Assembly (NCBI GenBank): GCA_018398805.1
Contig: JAGFBZ010000747.1
Location: forward strand, 744,001-808,000
DNA from: Hirundichthys speculiger
Taxonomy: Eukaryota > Chordata > Actinopteri > Beloniformes > Exocoetidae
Direction: 5' to 3'
Length of the DNA: 64,000 nt
In this document: piece after piece, positions 1-10,763 of the stretch
Layout: each line of letters opens with the position of its first letter
Numbering within the stretch: position 1 is the stretch's first letter
Notes under the pieces: model-generated
The model's input: only the letters and a program-made list of their open reading frames with translations
The model's database searches: none
Told to the model about the DNA's origin: nothing
Position numbers and translations under genes: made by a program

Positions 1-1962
1 TGGCGGCAATCCTCGAACTCAGCGGTGGACACCTCGGGTGAGAGAGGCCGTCAGACTGAAGAAGGAGTCCTATCAGGCTTGGTTAGCTTGTAGGACTCCG
101 GAATCAGCAGACAGGTATCGGCAGGCCAAGCGGGCGGCAGCTTTGGTGGTCTCTGAGGCGAAAACTCGGGTGTGGGAGGAGTTCGATGAGGCCATGGAAA
201 AAGACTTTCGATCGGCTCCACGGAGATTCTGGCAAACTGTCGGATGGCTCAGGCGGGGAAAGCAGTGCTTCACCAACACTGTGTATAGTGGGGGTGGGGT
301 GCTGCTGACCTGGACTGGAGATGTCATTCGGCGGTGGAAGGATTACTTCTCAATCCCACCAACATTTTCTTTCGTCTTCCGTGGAGGATGCTGAGCCTGT
401 GGACTTGGGGGTGGACTCGTTCATTACTGGAGCTGAGGTCGCTGAGGTAGTTAAGGAGCTGCACAGTGGCCGGGCTCCGGGGGTGGACGAGATCCACCCT
501 GATTTCCTGAAGGCTCTGGATGTTGTAGGACTGTCTTGGTTGACACATCTCTGCAACATCACATGGAAATCGGGGGCAGTACCTCTGGATTGGCAGACCA
601 GGGTGGTGGTTCCCCTTTTTAAGAAGGGGGACCGGAGGGGGTGTTCCAATTACAGGGGAATCACACTCCTCAGCCTCCCTGGTCAGGTCTATGCAGGGGT
701 GCTGGAGAAGAGAGTTCAATCGATTGTCGAATCCCAGATCCAGGAGGAACAATGCGGGTTCCGTCCTGGTCGTGGAACGCTGGACCAGCTCTATACCCTC
801 ACTAGGGTCCTGGAGGGAACATTGGGAATTTGCCTAACCAGTCCACATGTGTTTTGTGGACTTGGAGAAGGCATTTGACCGTGTCCCTCGGGGGGCCCTG
901 TGGGGGGTACTTCCAGGAGTATGAGATGCTGGGCCTGTTGTTATGGGCTGTCCAGTCCCTGTACAAATGGAGTGGGAGCTTGGTCCGCATTGCTGGTTGT
1001 AAGTCAGATTTGTTTTCAGTGGGAGTTGGACTCTGTTAGTCCTGCCCTTTGTTACCGATTCTGTTCATAACGTTTATGGACAGAATTTCTAGGTGCAGCC
1101 AAGGAGCGGAGGGGTTCCGGTTCGGTGGTGTCGGGATCTCGTCTCTGCTGTTTGCAGATGACGTGGTCCTGTTGGCGCCATCGAGTGGGGATCTGCAGCT
1201 CTCGCTGGAGCGGTTCGCAGCCGAGTGTAAAGCGGCAGGGATGAGAATTAGCACCTCCAAATCTGAGACCATGGTCCTCAGTCGGAAAAGGGTAGAATGC
1301 CTCCTCCGGGTCGGGAGTGAGGTTCTGCCTCAAGTGGAGGAGTTTAAGTATCTCGGGGTCTTGTTCACGAGTGATGGGAGAAAGGAGCGGGAGATCAACA
1401 AATGGATTGGTGTCTGCTGTGGTGCGGACTCTGTACCGGTCCGTTGTGGTGAAGAGAGAGCTGAGCCAAAAGGCAAGGCTCTCTGTTTACCGGTCGATCT
1501 TTGTTCCAACCTTCACCTATGGTCATGAACTGTGGGTAGTGACCGAAAGAATGAGATCGCGGATACAAGCAGCGGAAATGAGTTTTCTCCACAGGGTGGC
1601 TGGACTCTCCCTTAGAGATAAGGTGAGAAGTTCAGTCATTCAGGAGAGACTCAGAGTAGAGCTGCTGCTCCTTCACATCGAGAGGAGCCAGTTGAGGTGG
1701 TTCAGGCATCTGGCTAGGATGCCCCCCGGACGCCTCCCTGGAGAGGTGTTTCAGGCATGTCCAACTGGAAGAAGACCACGGGGCAGGCCCAGGACCGGCT
1801 GGAGAGATTATGTCTCTTGGCTGGCCTGGGAACGCCTCGGGATTCTCCCAGAGGAGCTGGTGGAAGCAGCCGGGGGGAGGGAGGTCTAGGCCTCTCTGCT
1901 GAAGCTGCTGCCCCCGCGACCCGACTTTGGATAAGCGGAAGTTAATGGATGGATGGATGGAC
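1..1962 (+). mobile_element. Rex3 (RTE-clade) LINE, 5' end outside window, degenerate
   Basis: This is the reverse-transcriptase part of a non-LTR retrotransposon. Overlapping frames give an RT finger region with GFRPGRGTLDQ near 750-790, the catalytic LFADDVVLL box near 1145-1175, and a C-terminal stretch rich in RMPPGRLPGE and PTGRRPRGRPR. The 3' end (1944-1962) is a short ATGG tail, as expected for RTE-type elements. The segment TGGCAGACCAGGGTGGTGGT (590-609) resembles a primer site I recall as used to amplify fish Rex3. The coding frame is broken several times: a small deletion near 345-360, a disruption near 820-900 and another near 1395-1420. The element is therefore dead here. A second copy at 57027-59366 lets the lesions be located. 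Confidence 0.88.
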
Positions 1963-2114
1963 ACAGTCGCGAGTCGCTCACAGACTTGAATGAGGCTGAT
2001 ATTACATATCCCGGTAATCGGCCGCGATAATGAGATGAAGTCAAACTTAAACGGTAATCGTTATCACGTAAAATTTTACCGCGCTTTACCGTAATATCGG
2101 TAACAGTTCCATCC
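1963..2114. repeat. hAT-like MITE end fragment
   Basis: The stretch is full of short TATCGGTAAC and CGGTAATCG motifs and ends at CAGTTCCATCCCTAC, which resembles a hAT terminal inverted repeat. The partner end is not seen, so this is a truncated copy that abuts the Rex3 tail. Confidence 0.4.
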
Positions 2115-2924
2115 CTACTGTATGGAAAGTAACCCCAACCACAGATGGCACAAAGGGGAGAATCTGTCAGCTTTCAAACATAATGATATTACCACAATTG
2201 GAGTACATAGATACTTTAAAAAAAATTTAATAAATGAAGGAATGAAATATGATGCAACAGCATCTCTGTACTGTACAGGACTGAGAAGGGTCTGACTGCA
2301 GACTGTAGTGGAGCTCTGCTGGAAACATGTGACCTCCATTCTAAGAAGTACCTTTTTCTGATGCATTACCCCAACCGCTCCAGGGTGGAGGTCATGTGTT
2401 TCTGGTCTGCGGTCTGCAGCCAGCATCTCTTGGGGCCACTGTGATGTATCTTATACGAGGGGGGGCTGACACGCGAACCTCTCATGATATTCTGGCCTCT
2501 TCTGGTTGGGAGTGGTCATGCAGTAGCAATGCTCATCAGCTTTAGATTGTTACAAGAAACATGCCAAAAAGAATTAGGCACGGCCACAAATTAGATTGTC
2601 ACATAACTTTGAAATTCCTTTAAGAATGTTTCATCAACATCGAGATGAAAATCAGCTGGATGGCCTCAGGCTAGTTTGTTTTCTAACCCTTATATTAAAC
2701 TCTACTTGTATGGAACGTCGAGTAAACAGAAATGTGGTAATCAAAGCTTTTGATTTGATTAAATACTGCATATGGAATCACAAGAAGCAAGACAAACAAT
2801 ACACAAAGACAATGTACAGCTTTTTATTTAGCACATGAAATAAGTCATCTTGTATCTACTTGGTTAAAGAGAAGACACATGTAGTTGGTTGTTAATGTAC
2901 TTCCTGGCCATCCTGTGAAATGCT
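2115..2924. other. unassigned spacer
   Basis: No recognisable gene or repeat. Two short open frames (2115-2426 minus, 2596-2838 plus) have no known domain or exon-like borders. Confidence 0.5.
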
Positions 2925-3198
2925 GGGCATGTGGTTGTTTTTGCTGGATGACCCATGACCTGCAACTGAGGCTGAGCTTCCTGACACTGAGCAGTAGGTT
3001 TGGCTCCAGGATGTCCTGGTAGTTTGCGATGGACTGGTGACCTGTCCAGGGTGCAGAGAAGAGAGCTGCGATAGGGTCCAGCAGATCCCTGTGACCCGAG
3101 ATAGGACTAAAGGGGATGAATGGATGGATTGGTGGATGGATAGATGGATGGATGTATCTATGTCCTGGTAGTCTTGAGGTGTCATTGAGGCTCCAGTT
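2925..3198 (-). mobile_element. Tc1/mariner transposase relic, split by a nested insertion
   Basis: The stretch 2925-3023 plus 3173-3198 parallels the segment near 20205-20320 of the better-preserved Tc1 element (shared motifs such as GACCCATGAC, CTGACACT and CTGGTAGTCT). It is a short internal piece with no coding potential left. A tailed insert at 3024-3159 divides it, and the next element begins at 3201. Confidence 0.6.
3024..3159 (+). mobile_element. SINE / L2-type LINE tail with ATGG repeat end
   Basis: The 136-bp insert starts GCGATGGACTGGTGACCTGT and ends in a degenerate GGATGGATGGA tail, a layout common to fish LINE/SINE 3' ends. It is bounded by perfect 13-bp direct repeats ATGTCCTGGTAGT at 3011-3023 and 3160-3172. 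This is a target-site duplication and shows insertion into the older Tc1 relic. Confidence 0.75.
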
Positions 3199-3200
3199 TA

Positions 3201-3986
3201 CAGTGATCCCTTATTTTTCACGGTTATTGGGAAGACCCCCCCCCAAAATCCGCGAAAGGGAGCCCCCTGAGCCTCAATAATGTGTTTAAAATATGTTTAA
3301 ACCGTAAAAAAGCACAGTGGCACTGCAGTGAAACAAGACAAAGGCTCAACTGTGGTCTTTCTGTTTCCTTCACAGCCTCTGGTCTCTGAACCATAGTAAA
3401 GAAACCACTGCTATTGTGCTATTTTTGGCTCGTAATTAGCGGCTAACACACTAACAACAACAAAACAAACAGTCTGGTTTTCTCTGCATGGAACGAGCAC
3501 TTTATTCTGGCACTGCAGGAACTTGTAACATCACACAGGTTGTATTGTTGGGCTCCTGTCGGTTAACAGGACTACAGATGGAAATTAGCTTGGTGCTAAA
3601 TCTGGTGCAGCCATCTTTTTAATGCCACTGCACACGGTCCTTTAAATACATTAAATAAAATATAATAAAAACAGAGAATGTAAATCTATACACGCTGGGC
3701 TGCTGTTGATGCTCACTACACTTTTCATCTAACCCCGTTTTCATTCTGCCGTCCCATGACACACACACTACATTACCCATAAGGCCACATCATTACCCAT
3801 AAGGCCACCTTCTTAAAGGGGCCAGGCTGGCTCACAGCATTTCTTCACTGTGAGAGAACGCGCACAACATCCTGTGATGTTTCCACGATTTTTTCTTGAT
3901 TTTTTTTATTAAATAATATGTTTCTAACAAATCCACGAATAACTAAAACCGCGGAACTTAAAGCGCGAATTGGCGAGGGATCACTG
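3201..3986. mobile_element. Tigger-like (TcMar) nonautonomous DNA transposon
   Basis: The ends are inverted (CAGTGATCCC... and ...GGGATCACTG) and flanked by TA dinucleotides at 3199-3200 and 3987-3988, as expected of the Tc1/mariner superfamily. The interior has the subterminal CGCGAA/CGCGG motifs usual in this MITE type and no transposase frame. The 70-90 residue frames inside it have no recognisable domain. Confidence 0.7.
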
Positions 3987-4105
3987 TACCTAGAAACTGT
4001 CTTACTTGTTTGGGTTTTAACGATTTTTATATTCATTGTAGTTAAAAGTCCTCTTGGGTCATTTTTTTTTTCCATGAAGCTCATTGTCATTAAAAAGGTG
4101 ACAGA

Positions 4106-4901
4106 TAGGGTTGCCACCTTCCAGACATGAAAATAAGGGACAATTCCGTATTTTATGGGACGGGTGGCAACCGTAGGCTAGGCATTTTTTCAATTATTTT
4201 TAATTAATCAAAATAGTAATCAACGTCAAATGTTTAGTTCATTTAACCGCGATATGTATTTGAGGTTATTTCACCTAGTCCCGTGTCACGGCCGTTAAAA
4301 GATTTTTTAATGCTTTATTTAGTCATGTCCAATAAAGTGAGCACTAATCTGGAGACTGCAGTTGATACTAATAGCAGATGACATCAGGACCTCCAAAGCT
4401 GCAATGTTTGACATCAGTCTGAAAGCAGACGACGTATAATAGTTGCGATTTAAAAATGATAGAAAAGAAAAGGGGGCGCGGGATCACCGTAGCGTGAACG
4501 GTGATTGAACATTGGGGTAGACATTTTTAAAATGTGCAGGTAGCAGCAGCACCGGCGTCTGTGGTAACTAGGCAACCGTGACAGCGTGGGGCGGGGGCAG
4601 GCACTGAGAGTGACAAGATGACTGGCACACACTTTTATAAAGATATGGGCACAGAGCGCAGCAGGTCCTGTTGTCCCACCACAAAGATTTTGCTGGCCTA
4701 AATGTTTCCTCTGTTTCTCTGTTTTATTTTGTTCATTATTGTTAAATTTAGTGTTGATGTGTGTGTGTGACAGACGTGTGTATGGGGCGTTAATGAAAAT
4801 ACGGGACAAATCGCGTCCCATATTGAACTAATACGGGACGCAACATTTTTTTTCTCAAATAAAGGATAATTCCGTATTTTACGGGACGGGTGGCAACCCT
4901 A
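4106..4901. mobile_element. hAT-type MITE with 8-bp TSD
   Basis: The termini are TAGGGTTGCCACC and GGTGGCAACCCTA, in inverted orientation. Perfect 8-bp direct repeats GTGACAGA flank it at 4098-4105 and 4902-4909, diagnostic of hAT-like insertion. The GGGACGGGTGGCAACC motif recurs internally near 4158, so the left end is partly duplicated. No transposase frame is visible. Confidence 0.85.
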
Positions 4902-4909
4902 GTGACAGA

Positions 4910-5349
4910 TGATCCAGTCAAGTGGTGGTGTATCCCAAACCTGGAAGTCAGCTTCAGCTGGGATGGATTTGGCTCAGTGGGTGGAATATTGCTCCCCAAC
5001 ATTGACCAATGTGTCTAAGTAGCGTGGGAGAGAGACTGCACATATATAATAAAAGTGCTGTATTGTCTGAAAGGGTGAATGAGAAACATGTCATAAAGAG
5101 CTTTGCAGAACATAGACAAGGTGAAATGTTAAAAAGTGCAGATCATTTATCATGACTATCTTGGATGATTCCCTTCGCTCTGTCTACCTCCCTCACAATC
5201 TTTTTGACCAACCTAGAGTTTGCTCCTGCAGCCACATCCTGGGAAGATGAATACAACTGTATTTATAGGTCATGAAGCTGCTCAGAGATTTACCCATAAC
5301 CTGCTTATCTATAATCCTTTAGATTTAATATGAAAACAGAGAAAATTAT
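4910..5349. other. unassigned spacer
   Basis: AT-rich sequence between two MITEs. No gene, RNA or repeat structure recognised. Confidence 0.5.
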
Positions 5350-6372
5350 TAGTGGTGCACGATAACTATCGGGCCGATAACAGGAAATTATGACGTCATC
5401 CCGATAAGTCCGATATCATGACGAATAGCCCTGATAACATATATATTTTTGTCAACACGGCAGTGCCTCACTCCCTCTGAGTCTTGAATGACCAACAGTG
5501 AATGTTATGTTCAAGTGACGTCGGCATAATCAGAAAAACGATTTCTCAGTCAGGAAAATCAAGAATACCCCCTCATACCAAAAAACAACTCGTTACCTCG
5601 GTCATAATTTAGTAGTTGCTAACTTGAATTGATATTCACAGTATTTTCCCACATGTTACACATAAAAAAAGAAAAAAATAGAAAAGGCTGAAAGAACAAC
5701 TAGCAACTAGGGAACGTGGGAATTTACGTTACACCTTGAATGCAGCCTGCAGCACAGCGTACTGATCACAACAAACATGGCGGCGTGGAATTTCGTTAAA
5801 GTTTCAGAAGAAGATAGTTTGGTGGTTATTTGTGACAAATCCTCCGAGCGAATTCTACGAGGAGGGAAGCACAAGCTTTAATACGTAAAACCTGATCAGC
5901 CACCTACAACATAACAATCGCTTCCATGGAGTTTTGAAATCGCACTAACGTGAAGCTAACGGAATCTAATGCTAACGTACACAAGCCAGCAGCAGTCTCC
6001 CCTCTCCTTTCCCTCATTCCTCTCATCTAAAGCTTCCATGAGATTAAAAAATAAAAACTACTGAACCTCATTTACTTTGATTAAAGGTATTAATTTAAAT
6101 GGAACCACAAGCCAAAATCCTTTAAATGTTAATCTTTTTCAGTTTGTAATTCTGATGCATGTATTTCCATCAGTTCAAGGAGCCTTTATTTTTTTTTTTA
6201 CATCAGTCAGTAATGAACCTTATTTAAGTTAATGTGAGATATCAAATAGGTTTGTTTGATAGCTTTATGAAAATGTTTGAGAGGCTTGACAATAGTTTTT
6301 CTTTGGAAAAAATAAATATCTGTACATTTAAAAAGTTAAAACTATCTATCAAACTATCAAACACGATCTTAG
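5350..6372. mobile_element. hAT-type MITE family H, copy 1, left part
   Basis: The left terminus is TAGTGGTGCACGATAACT. The interior is rich in CCGATAA/GATAAC motifs and the sequence GGAACCACAAGCCAAAATCC. The right part (14519-14634) was separated by the Gypsy insertion at 6373. The outer flanks AAAATTAT (5342-5349) and AAAGTTGT (14635-14642) match at 6 of 8 positions, consistent with an old 8-bp duplication. Related copies are at 26820-27863 and 56128-63752. None encodes a transposase, so this is a nonautonomous family. Confidence 0.75.
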
Positions 6373-7151
6373 TGTAGCAGGTTGCTTAATGTTTCATATT
6401 AATTTCACCAAAACACCCCAATTTTATTTATTTTTCTTCGTTTCTTTGTACGTGCCTGTTAATGGTGTAGTGGTGTGACATGTGTGCGTGTGTGCGCGTG
6501 CGCGCGCGAACAGCGGAAACCCCCGATAAGGTGGCGCATGCGCGCTTCGGGCACTTCCGTTCTGGCTGTAACTGGAGGTGAGTGTGGGAAAAGTTTCCGA
6601 GCCATATATATGAATAAAATAATAGTTTAGAGGTTAATTCGGTTCATGAAACATGGATATGTGAAATCGGGATACTTATAAAGATGATTATTGTATGTCG
6701 CTGACTTGTCTTGTTTTTTTATCGCGGCTATCTATCGCTAATTTAAATTAGCATGTAGCGCGAGCCTCACGAAGTGGTTTGCGGTATCACAACACGAGTT
6801 TGTCTTTCATTCTTTTAGTATATGCTGCTGAGCGCACATCCATGCACGGAGCCCACTGTGTTCTTTTTTTTTTTTGCATTAACAGGTATGTGATTTATGT
6901 TGACATTTTCTCTTGTTGTTGAAAGTTGGTGTAAATGGGAGCAAATATAATATGTTTAGGCACTTCCGTTCTGGCTGTAACTGGAGTATATGCTGCTGAG
7001 CGCACATCCATGCACGGAGCCCACTGTGTTCTATTTTTTTTTTGCATTAACAGTAAATCTGTTCCATTGGATCTGTGTCCCTGCCTCTTATTGACACACA
7101 ACACAATGCAGAGGAGCAACTCATGAGAGGGTGAACCACAGACCGGTCACA
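6373..7151 (+). repeat. Gypsy 5' LTR
   Basis: The 779-bp repeat begins TGTAGCAGG and ends GGTCACA, and is repeated at 13722-14518. Together with TTAG target duplications (6369-6372 and 14519-14522) it defines the element. The upstream part has a (TG/CG) tract, an NRF1-like palindrome GCGCATGCGC (6534-6543) and an ETS-like CACTTCCG. Two leader-like blocks (6550-6577 and 6819-6885), separated by a GT...AG segment, are repeated in fused form at 6959-7053. The two LTRs differ mainly by small indels, so the insertion is fairly young. Confidence 0.93.
6534..6577 (+). promoter_or_regulatory. candidate TATA-less LTR promoter (NRF1 + ETS motifs)
   Basis: GCGCATGCGC at 6534-6543 is the palindromic NRF1 motif and CACTTCCG just after it resembles an ETS/GABP site. 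Such pairs occur in CpG-type housekeeping promoters. The block starting at 6550 is the start of the sequence later repeated in fused form, which fits transcription beginning near it. The identical arrangement is in the 3' LTR (13891-13900 and after). Function is inferred from motifs only. Confidence 0.45.
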
Positions 7152-7152
7152 A

Positions 7153-7170
7153 TGGTGCCGTGACCCGGAT
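7153..7170 (+). other. primer-binding site, tRNA-His
   Basis: TGGTGCCGTGACCCGGAT lies one base after the 5' LTR end. It is complementary to the 3' end of eukaryotic tRNA-His (acceptor stem plus CCA) at about 17 of 18 positions from memory. This is where minus-strand DNA synthesis would be primed. Confidence 0.8.
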
Positions 7171-7417
7171 TCTTCAAGCATCGACGTCATTGCGATCACC
7201 GAGGGGAGCCCATCCAATTCACCCCCTTCTAAAGTTGGTCATCCTCAGTCGTATGAAACATATTTTAATGGACGATTTATTCGGCAATAATATTGAATTG
7301 CAACTTATCAGATGTTGAAAAAAATGACTCGCATAATACTGTTCAGTTCATAATTTTGTGTTCGTGTTGGGCTAGTTTTTTTTTTTTCTCCTCTAATTGC
7401 TGTTGGTGAACACCATT

Positions 7418-8815
7418 ATGGAGACAGCAAGTGATTTGGGAGGTGGTGCAACTCCATTAAGAAAGACTTACTCTGTCACGGGGGCTGGGAGAGGGTGGTT
7501 TTTCGGTGACGGTGTCCAGACACCTAAAGTGGGTGGTTTGGAAACTCCTAGGTTTAGCTCTACTCGAGTCCAGGTTCCTCAATGTGAGCCTCGACCTCCA
7601 CAGACAGCATGTTCTGCTGAATTGAGTACTCTTATTACAGAGCTGGCTGATCAGATTGGCCAGTCTATAGCCGCCCAGTTGCGAGGTGATAAGAAGTCCG
7701 GTGGTTCTGTTCCAATGGAGAGCCCTGGGTCAGAGCGGGGACATTCAGAGTTAAACCTGTCTGGTGTAAAATTGGTTATGCAATCTGATGTCAAAGAACC
7801 ACTAATTTTCAGGGGTGACAGTACTGATAAGTGTTCTGTTCGTGAATGGATTGATTTGATGGAAATGTATTTAGTGAAGAGAAACGTTGCAACAAAGCAA
7901 CAGTCACAAGTCATATTGTCTAGATTAATGGGCAAAGCTAAAGATGTTGTTAAGGTGACTCTACGTAACAACCTTACACTTAACCATACTCAGAACCCCA
8001 GACTGATATTCGACATCCTGAAACAACACTACGGTGAACTGACCTACTCTTCCATGCCGATGGCTGACTTCTATGACACCAAGTCACAGCGAAACGAGGG
8101 TGTTATGGAATATTGGATAAGACTGAACAATGCCATTGACATTGCTGATGAGTGCCTACGACGACAGGGGCGCAGTGTTGAGGACCCAGGCCGTGAAGTC
8201 ACGATGATGTTCATTAAATATTGTCCAGACCCCATCCTCTCCAACAGGCTCGGTTTCAAGGCAGCTGAAGAGTGGACGACGAGCGAGGTCCAAGAACGTA
8301 TCGACAATTTTCTCAGGGAGCTGAAGACATGCCCCTATGGTGGAAATCAGGCTCCACAGACACACGTGGTCAGCCACGTCCAGACCACCATGTCACAGGG
8401 AATGGAGTCTGCTTTACCAGCTTCATCCTCAGTCACTAACAGGGCAGCACCAGGTGCCACTCTCACGTCCCAGCTTTCGCCTACTGTTGATCAGTTTGTC
8501 CCAGTCTCAGCCACGGCAGCACCCTATCACTATCCTCAAGTGCAGACCTCCACCTGCTCAGCACCAGTGTTTGCTCATAAGCACCTGCAGCCCCCAGCTA
8601 ATTTAGGGGCCCAACCAACACTAGAACCAATTCACAGTCAACCTGCTCCATCTGTCACACCAGCCATAGATGTAAATGGCATGCAGGCCCTCATAAGCCT
8701 CTTGGACCGCATTATGGCACGTCAGGAGGTGCAAATAGCGGCCTCTCCACCAACCTCATCACAGCAATTGGGCCCAGGTTCCCTTCAGAGGAGAGGCTGT
8801 AGGATTTGTAGATAA
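7418..8815 (+). pseudogene. Gypsy gag (capsid, truncated nucleocapsid finger)
   Basis: A 465-codon frame starts at ATG 7418 in good context (CCATTATGG). A longer in-frame reading to 7397 would need a non-ATG start. Residues about 125-290 form a helical capsid-like region (EWIDLMEMYLV, VMEYWIRLNNAIDIAD). A Pro/Gln/Ser-rich stretch follows, then the start of a zinc knuckle (CRIC). A TAA at 8813-8815 falls inside the knuckle: the same frame continues with HSTLAHCRKENLCFSCY. Placement inside a metal-binding motif suggests an inactivating mutation, although gag-pol readthrough cannot be excluded. Confidence 0.85.
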
Positions 8816-10763
8816 ACCAGTCACTCTACACTTGCACATTGCAGAAAGGAGAATCTGTGCTTCTCATGCTACTCGAGGGGCAGTGTGGGAAGTGGGCAAA
8901 ACACCCTCAATGCAAATGAAGATCTTGAGCTTCTCTTTGTCAATACCTGTTCTGCAGTGTCTGAAGGTTATCAAGTTGTTGTTCAGGGACCCAAGGAGGT
9001 GCCAGTTTTCAGTGAGTTGTTTTACACTCGGGTTTCAGTGAGTGGCATGATTGAACTGATGGGAATGATTGACTCGGGCTCTATGGCCTGTACGTTGAAT
9101 GAGGAAGCAGAAGGCGATTAGAGAGGCTGGAGCTCTTGGGGGAGAACCACAACCAGCAGAGAAAATTGTATTGGTAGGTTGTGGGGGAAAGCAGACCCAT
9201 CCAAAATGCATGTATGATTTAAAAATGACTGTTCATGGCGTGACATGCATTGTCCCGGTTCTAGTGGTACCAGGCCAACGAGACGAGCTTATTATTGGCT
9301 CAAATGTTCTCAAGCACTTGATGCGTGCTATGAAAAGTAATGTTGATTACTGGAAGCTCGTATCTGCTGGGTGCAGACATTCGTTTGATGAGTATGAGCA
9401 TTTCTTAGATGTGATGTCATGCACCACCAGATGGAGGGGTGATGACGTCCCCAACCGAATCGGAACAGTGAAACTGCCTCGTGCTGTTACACTGCATGAA
9501 CATCTGGTGTGGGGTAAACTTCCCGGTACGACACCTGTATCGCCAGGCAGCACAATCGTTGTGGAGCCATGTGCTTCCAAGTCCAGACCGAGAGACATCC
9601 TGGTTGGACGCGTTATCACGCCGATGTGGGGAGATCGTTGGGTGCCGCTGAAGATAACGAACCTCTCTTCAAGGCCAACTACACTGAAGCGTAACTCGTT
9701 AATCGCAGATGTCTCACCTTGTATTGCGGTAGAGGATTTTGATATCCAACAGGGCTCTTGTGAGGTGGAAACAGGGAGGCCAAAGCGAGTCACCAAATCC
9801 ACCACAACTGAGGCTGACCTCAAAGGCAGGCTCATGAAACTGGGTTTGGGTGGGTTTGGGCTTGACATTAGCTCATGCCAAGCTAGCATCCAGTCTAAAG
9901 TTAAGCTGGTTGAGCTCGTTGAGGAGTTTGAGGATATCTTCTCCAAACACTCACTTGACTGTGGTGAGGCTAAGGGGTTCATCCATCGTATTCACCTGAC
10001 TGACAACCGACCATTTCGCATGCCCTACAGGAGAATACCTCCTGCCCATTACCAACAACTTCGGCAGGTGCTCACAGACATGGAGGAAAGGGGAATTATA
10101 CGTAAATCCATCAGCGAATATGCTTCTCCTCTCGTCATGGTTTGGAAGAAAGATGGTGGGTTAAGGATCTGTACAGATTTCAGGTGGTTAAATGCACGAA
10201 CACTGAAAGATACCCACCCCCTCCCTCACCAAGCTGACTGCCTTGCGGCCCTCGGAGGTAATGCCTTCTTTAGCACTATGGACTTAACCTCCGGGTTTTA
10301 TAACATCCCCATGTGCGAAGAAGATAAAAAGTACACAGCCTTTACAACACCTGTTGGCTTGTACGAATATAATAGGATGCCTCAAGGGCTCTGCAATAGT
10401 CCAGCATCGTTCATGCGAATGATGCTGAACATCTTTGGTGAACTCAATTTCACTAGTCTGCTCTGTTATTTGGACGACCTCCTGGTGTTCGCTCCCACAG
10501 AAGAGGTGGCCCTCAGCAGGCTTTGTGTCGTTTTCCAAAAACTGAGAGACAACAATCTCAAGTTGAGTCCAAAGAAATGCCATCTGATGCAAGAGTCAGT
10601 TAGGTTTCTTGGACATGTGATTGACCAGAAGGATGTTGCGGTTGATCCTGCGAAAGTAGATGTAATCTCCAACATGCCAAAAGAGGCCCTGATGGAGGAG
10701 GACGGGTGCTCTCCCTCGGTGAGGAAAATTAAGTCTTTCCTGGGGATGGTTCTGTTTTATTAG
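8816..10763 (+). pseudogene. Gypsy pol: protease and reverse transcriptase
   Basis: The gag frame continues after its stop to the retropepsin motif MIDSGSMAC (GAC at 9071-9073). A single-base shift near 9105-9120 moves into the frame of 9099-10763. This carries the rest of the protease (VLVGCGG, ELIIGSNVL), the RT thumb/finger motifs (FRMPYRRIPP, RICTDFRWLNART, TMDLTSGFYNI, MPQGLCNSP) and the catalytic YLDDLLVF near 10470. The frame stops at TAG 10761-10763, but homologous sequence goes on in the same frame, so this is a nonsense mutation between RT and RNase H. Confidence 0.9.
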
